A DNA stretch of 15,465 nt from Nitrospirota bacterium. GTDB taxonomy: Bacteria > Nitrospirota_A > Leptospirillia > Leptospirillales > Leptospirillaceae. The translations under genes and the position numbers were made by a program. Positions 12,583 through 15,465 of the stretch are shown one piece after another; position 1 is the stretch's first letter; every line of letters begins with the position of its first letter. A model generated the notes under the pieces. That model saw only the letters and a list, made by a program, of their open reading frames with translations, did not search any database and was not told the DNA's origin. The stretch is from the NCBI GenBank assembly GCA_021838765.1, contig JAKCCY010000060.1, forward strand, positions 1 through 15,465, in the 5' to 3' direction.

Positions 12583-13505
12583 CCATGGCCCCCTGCCTCG
12601 AGAAAACGCTCTGCATCCATCGCGGCCATACATCCTGAGCCGGCAGCGGAAATAGCCTGACGGTAGGTCGGATCCTGAACATCCCCCGCGGCAAAGATGC
12701 CCGGGACCGATGTCTTCGTTCCGGAATGGGTCCGGATATAGCCAACCTCGTCCATGTCGCACAGCCCTTTGACAAATTGGCTGTTGGGAGTATGGCCGAT
12801 TCCCAGGAAAAACCCCTGACAGGGGATCTCGGAGATCTCGCCCGTCACGGAATCCTTGACACGAACACCGCTCACCTGGCCTTTTGACACATCGAGGACC
12901 TCAAGGACTTCCTTGTTCCAGGCAAACCGGATCTTTTCATTGGCACGGGCGCGGTCCTGCATCACTTTCGACGCGCGAAGCCGATCCCGCCGGTGAACAA
13001 TCGTCACCGATTTTCCAAACCGGGTCAGAAAGAGCGCCTCCTCAATCGCGGTGTCCCCACCGCCCACAACAACAATATCCCGATCCTTGAAAAAGAAGCC
13101 GTCGCATGTGGCGCAGGCCGAGACACCGGCACCCATAAGGGCCTTTTCGGAGGGAAGACCGAGATACTTCGCCGAAGCTCCCGATGCGATAATGAGCGTT
13201 CTGGTCTCGAGAGTCTCGTCTTCCCCCAGAAGGGTAAAACCTCCTTTGACCGGCACAACAGACTCGATCGAACGGGTCACGAACCGGGTTCCGAACCGGA
13301 GAACCTGGGCCTTCATCCTCTCGATCAGTTCAGGACCCGTGATTCCATCGGGGAATCCGGGGAAGTTATCGACCTCCGTTGTCGTCGTCAGTTGTCCACC
13401 GTGCTGTGGACCTTCCAGAACAACCGGGGAAAGACCAGCCCGGGCGGTATACAAGGCAGCGGTCAGTCCCGCCGGACCTGACCCCAAAATGACTACATTT
13501 TCCAC
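12579..13505 (-). CDS. trxB: Thioredoxin-disulfide reductase
   Basis: A 308-residue low-molecular-weight flavoprotein that passes electrons from NADPH through FAD and a Cys pair to thioredoxin in the cytoplasm. All marks are in order: FAD-binding GSGPAG (8-13), the redox-active CATC (Cys131, Cys134), the nucleotide-binding VGGGDTAIEEA (147-157), the HRRDRLRAS segment (171-179), whose basic residues fit NADPH use, and the C-terminal FAD motif FAAGDVQD (271-278). The length is typical for the family. The start is GTG 13503-13505, preceded by AGGGAGG four nt away. No convincing promoter was found in 13506-13733 on this strand. The stop overlaps the start of the membrane-anchored gene downstream. 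A ferredoxin-dependent variant is unlikely given the HRR motif. Confidence 0.94.
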   Translation of the reverse strand: MENVVILGSGPAGLTAALYTARAGLSPVVLEGPQHGGQLTTTTEVDNFPGFPDGITGPELIERMKAQVLRFGTRFVTRSIESVVPVKGGFTLLGEDETLETRTLIIASGASAKYLGLPSEKALMGAGVSACATCDGFFFKDRDIVVVGGGDTAIEEALFLTRFGKSVTIVHRRDRLRASKVMQDRARANEKIRFAWNKEVLEVLDVSKGQVSGVRVKDSVTGEISEIPCQGFFLGIGHTPNSQFVKGLCDMDEVGYIRTHSGTKTSVPGIFAAGDVQDPTYRQAISAAGSGCMAAMDAERFLEAGGHG

Positions 13506-13733
13506 AAAACCTCCCTTTCAGCCGTCAATGATGTCTCAATCAGTTTGCCATCCGAGCAAGAATCATGCGCAAATTTTCCATAAAAAACCAGGGTATGGTG
13601 TCTGCTCAAAAAAGATCTCCCATTCTCTCACAGCTCATCGGGTTCCCGCCAGATCCCCTCACATCCAGTCCATCGAATCGGTGTCGAGCAGCAGTGGTGG
13701 CTCCCTGACGACAAAGGTATCAATCCTGAGGGA
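13506..13733. other. Intergenic region upstream of trxB
   Basis: Divergent intergenic DNA between trxB and the lipoprotein leader. I see the trxB ribosome binding site (13510-13516) but no convincing -10/-35 pair toward trxB, no tRNA-like fold and no supported small gene. Confidence 0.4.
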
Positions 13734-13763
13734 TTGACACCAAAAGTTGTTATATCAAATAAT
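13734..13763 (+). promoter_or_regulatory. Promoter toward the beta-propeller lipoprotein
   Basis: TTGACA (13734-13739), an 18-bp spacer and AATAAT (13758-13763), five of six at -10. The predicted start near 13770 is about 290 nt before the ATG at 14061, an unusually long leader with no supported ORF. Confidence 0.6.
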
Positions 13764-13966
13764 AGCTTCCGAATTTCCAAACCGGGTCACCAAATTCTCC
13801 TTGGAGATCACCTTTATGGATTCTTTCTCATGATCCATCGTGTCCATTCGCGATTTACCCCACAGAGCACTCCATCAACTCTGTCGGGTCATTTTCTTCC
13901 GAATTCCCCATTCAGCAACTTTTCGTTGCATCCCGTTTCTGGATCAAAAAAGATGCAGCAAGGATC

Positions 13967-14016
13967 CCGGAGGAACCTTGACGGGTCAACGCTCCTTCGG
14001 AGAGACCAGCTTTTTT
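13967..14016 (+). promoter_or_regulatory. Terminator/antiterminator-like structure in the lipoprotein leader
   Basis: Terminator form: GGTC (13984-13987) with GACC (14004-14007) and CTCC-TTC-GGAG (13992-14002), then AGC and TTTTTT (14011-14016). Competing form: CCGGAGGA (13967-13974) with TCCTTCGG (13993-14000), 8 bp including one G-U, enclosing TTGA-CGGG-TCAA. The two cannot coexist. Small hairpins lie upstream (ATGGAT/ATCCAT at 13816-13838; GCAAC-TTTTC-GTTGC near 13915-13929). Read either as a leader attenuator or as the end of a small RNA of about 245 nt. Hand-folded. Confidence 0.4.
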
Positions 14017-14060
14017 AGGCATACCCCTTATCAGGAGAGTGATTCGGCTCTGGAGGCAAG

Positions 14061-15465
14061 ATGCGATTCAATCGGCAAGAGAGGCGGGAGAGCGCGCGAT
14101 GGGGAAGATCTTTCTCCTTGCGGACACTGAAAAAGCTCTGGACAGAAGCAAGTCACAGTACCGGAAAGTTTCTGGGATTCAAAAGGTTCTGCCATCTCTC
14201 CGCTCTTCATCCGGCGGGAGCTGACCTCCGATGGAAAAAGACGGGGATCGTCCTGTCCGCTTTTCTTTTGACGCTCTTTGTCTCGAGTTGCGGCGGAGGC
14301 GGTGGAGGGTCCGGGAACAACCCTCCCGCCGAGATTGTCTATGCCCTCTCTGGAAACGGAACCATCACCGAATACGCCATCAACCCCTCAAATGGCTCCC
14401 TCTATCCAGGAAGTCAAACGATCACGACTGGCCCAGTACCCATCCAGTTTCTCTTCGACCCCAACGGAGATCCATACGCCTTTGTCCTGAACAATGGCAA
14501 CACCCCCGTCTTTGCCGGAGGAATTCTCACATCCGACGGAAGCAATAATGGCTCGATTCAGGTCTTCTCCGTGGGATCCAAGGGACTATCCACGACTCCC
14601 GTCTACACACAAAAGACCGGTGAAAGCCCTGTCAGCATGGCCATCGACAGCCAGGGGAACTATCTGGCCGTGGCCGACCACGGGACAGTGACAGGCGGAG
14701 GGGATCTGGAGATCTTCCAGATCGGAAGCGGGGGAGCCATTTCAACTGTTCCATTAAAATTCTCCCCTTGCACCTACCCAAACCAGGTGGTCTTTTCTCC
14801 CCCCACCGACGGAACGGTTAATGAGTCGCTCTACATCGTCTGCAGCAGTCCGGAAATAAACTCATCTCCACCATCAGCTTCCATCTATTACTGCACGATT
14901 TCCCAGCTGCAAAGTGGAAGTGGCTGCACAGCCAGTATCACTCCAAACTCGACAATTTCCATCTTCAGCATGGCCATCGATCCTTCCAATCAATATGGCG
15001 TGGCCGCGGGGCAAAATGGATCATCAGGGGGGTTTATTACCGAGTTCCAGAATCCACCTGTTGCAAACTCCACTACTTTCCCCTCGACAGCCACATTCTC
15101 TTCCGTTGTTCCTTCAGGACAAATGGCCTTTGTCGGACCATCGTCATCCGAGAATGTCCTTTTGGGGAACTATGATGTCACAACTTCTGGATTATCCTCA
15201 GGTATCAATGCTATTCAACCATGTCCTGTTCCGAGTACAACACAACAGTTTTCCTGCGCAAATACGACCATTTCCACAGGTTCTCAAACAGGCCCCATCG
15301 CCCTTAAAACCAATCCCGCCGGAACAGCCTTATATGTTTCAATGACGGGAACAGCGGTCAGCGCCGGCTCATCCTATCAAACCCCCGGGGCAATCCTCGC
15401 CTATTCGGTCTCCGGGACCACACTGACCTCTTTTACCCCGGTCCCAACCGGCGGATGGCCATTGT
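14061..15465 (+). CDS. Beta-propeller (lactonase/YVTN-like) lipoprotein, 3' truncated by the window
   Basis: The frame is open from ATG 14061 to the window end (468 codons, no stop). GGAGG lies four nt before the ATG. Residues 58-76 form a lipoprotein signal: Arg-Trp-Lys-Lys, the hydrophobic run TGIVLSAFLLTLFV, then the lipobox V-S-S-C with Cys77, followed by a Gly-rich tether. The mature part has propeller-blade repeats such as YALSGNGTITEYAINPSNGSL, then PIQFLFDPNGDPYAFV, VSMAIDSQGNYLAVAD and FSMAIDPSNQYGVAAG, resembling the seven-bladed lactonase and YVTN families. Several blades hold Cys pairs that could form disulfides in the periplasm. The region before the signal is odd: about 57 mostly basic residues, much longer than a normal n-region, so a later non-ATG start is possible, although the ribosome binding site supports 14061. 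A cell-envelope location and a binding or scaffold role are likely; enzymatic activity cannot be claimed. Confidence 0.72.
   Translation, partial: MRFNRQERRESARWGRSFSLRTLKKLWTEASHSTGKFLGFKRFCHLSALHPAGADLRWKKTGIVLSAFLLTLFVSSCGGGGGGSGNNPPAEIVYALSGNGTITEYAINPSNGSLYPGSQTITTGPVPIQFLFDPNGDPYAFVLNNGNTPVFAGGILTSDGSNNGSIQVFSVGSKGLSTTPVYTQKTGESPVSMAIDSQGNYLAVADHGTVTGGGDLEIFQIGSGGAISTVPLKFSPCTYPNQVVFSPPTDGTVNESLYIVCSSPEINSSPPSASIYYCTISQLQSGSGCTASITPNSTISIFSMAIDPSNQYGVAAGQNGSSGGFITEFQNPPVANSTTFPSTATFSSVVPSGQMAFVGPSSSENVLLGNYDVTTSGLSSGINAIQPCPVPSTTQQFSCANTTISTGSQTGPIALKTNPAGTALYVSMTGTAVSAGSSYQTPGAILAYSVSGTTLTSFTPVPTGGWPL

Noticed and set aside
13051..13737. 228-codon plus-strand frame antisense to trxB
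   Set aside because: trxB on the other strand is unmistakable, and this translation has no recognisable features.
14231..14548. 105-codon frame beginning ATG 14231 with a plausible upstream GGGAG
   Set aside because: It is out of frame with the lipobox and propeller repeats, which continue to the window end in the frame from 14061.
1..15465. tRNA, rRNA, CRISPR array, transposase or attachment site
   Set aside because: None could be recognised by eye: no regularly spaced repeats, no transposase motifs, no tRNA-like cloverleaf noticed.

Overview
The window (about 15.5 kb, mid-50s % GC by eye) looks like chromosome from an autotrophic bacterium of the Nitrospirota, most likely a Leptospirillum-type acidophilic iron oxidiser. 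This rests on gene content recalled from that group: tandem small subunits of the Hydrogenobacter/Nitrospira-type pyruvate:ferredoxin oxidoreductase family (reductive TCA cycle), a DAB inorganic-carbon uptake operon, an archaeal-type class I aldolase, and no Calvin-cycle or carboxysome gene. No database search was possible, so the taxon is inference.

Layout. 2-601: 3' end of a PEP-CTERM surface protein, closed by an intrinsic terminator. 837-1988: a secreted patatin-like lipase. 1970-2899 (minus): class I fructose-bisphosphate aldolase, overlapping the lipase tail to tail. 2900-3383: a divergent intergenic region with two strong inverted repeats, a consensus sigma70-type promoter and a palindrome in the leader. 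3384-3965 and 4157-4738: two 193-residue paralogs (about 69% identical) of the small PorE-like subunit family, ended by a terminator with a GAAA tetraloop. 5088-12039: a four-gene operon with overlapping stops and starts: DabB (NuoL-like), a second degenerate NuoL/M-like membrane protein, DabA (DUF2309, 1151 aa) and a PII-like protein. 12055-13505 (minus): thioredoxin reductase followed by a coupled, membrane-anchored protein of unknown function. 13506-14060: non-coding, with a promoter and a terminator/antiterminator-like leader. 14061-15465: a beta-propeller lipoprotein running off the window.

How it fits together. The centre is a carbon-acquisition locus. DabB and DabA are expected to form a membrane-associated, cation-gradient-powered vectorial carbonic anhydrase that traps CO2 as cytoplasmic bicarbonate, and the PII-like protein is its probable regulator. 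The upstream PorE-like paralogs belong to the CO2-fixing pyruvate synthase system, and the aldolase serves gluconeogenesis from the fixed carbon. In an organism living at very low pH, where outside inorganic carbon is almost only CO2, this would supply CO2/bicarbonate to the reductive TCA cycle rather than to RubisCO.

Points most worth a second look: the second antiporter-like subunit that appears to have lost its ion-pathway residues, the enlarged DabA, the paired PorE paralogs with four invariant cysteines, and the attenuator-like leader before the lipoprotein gene.
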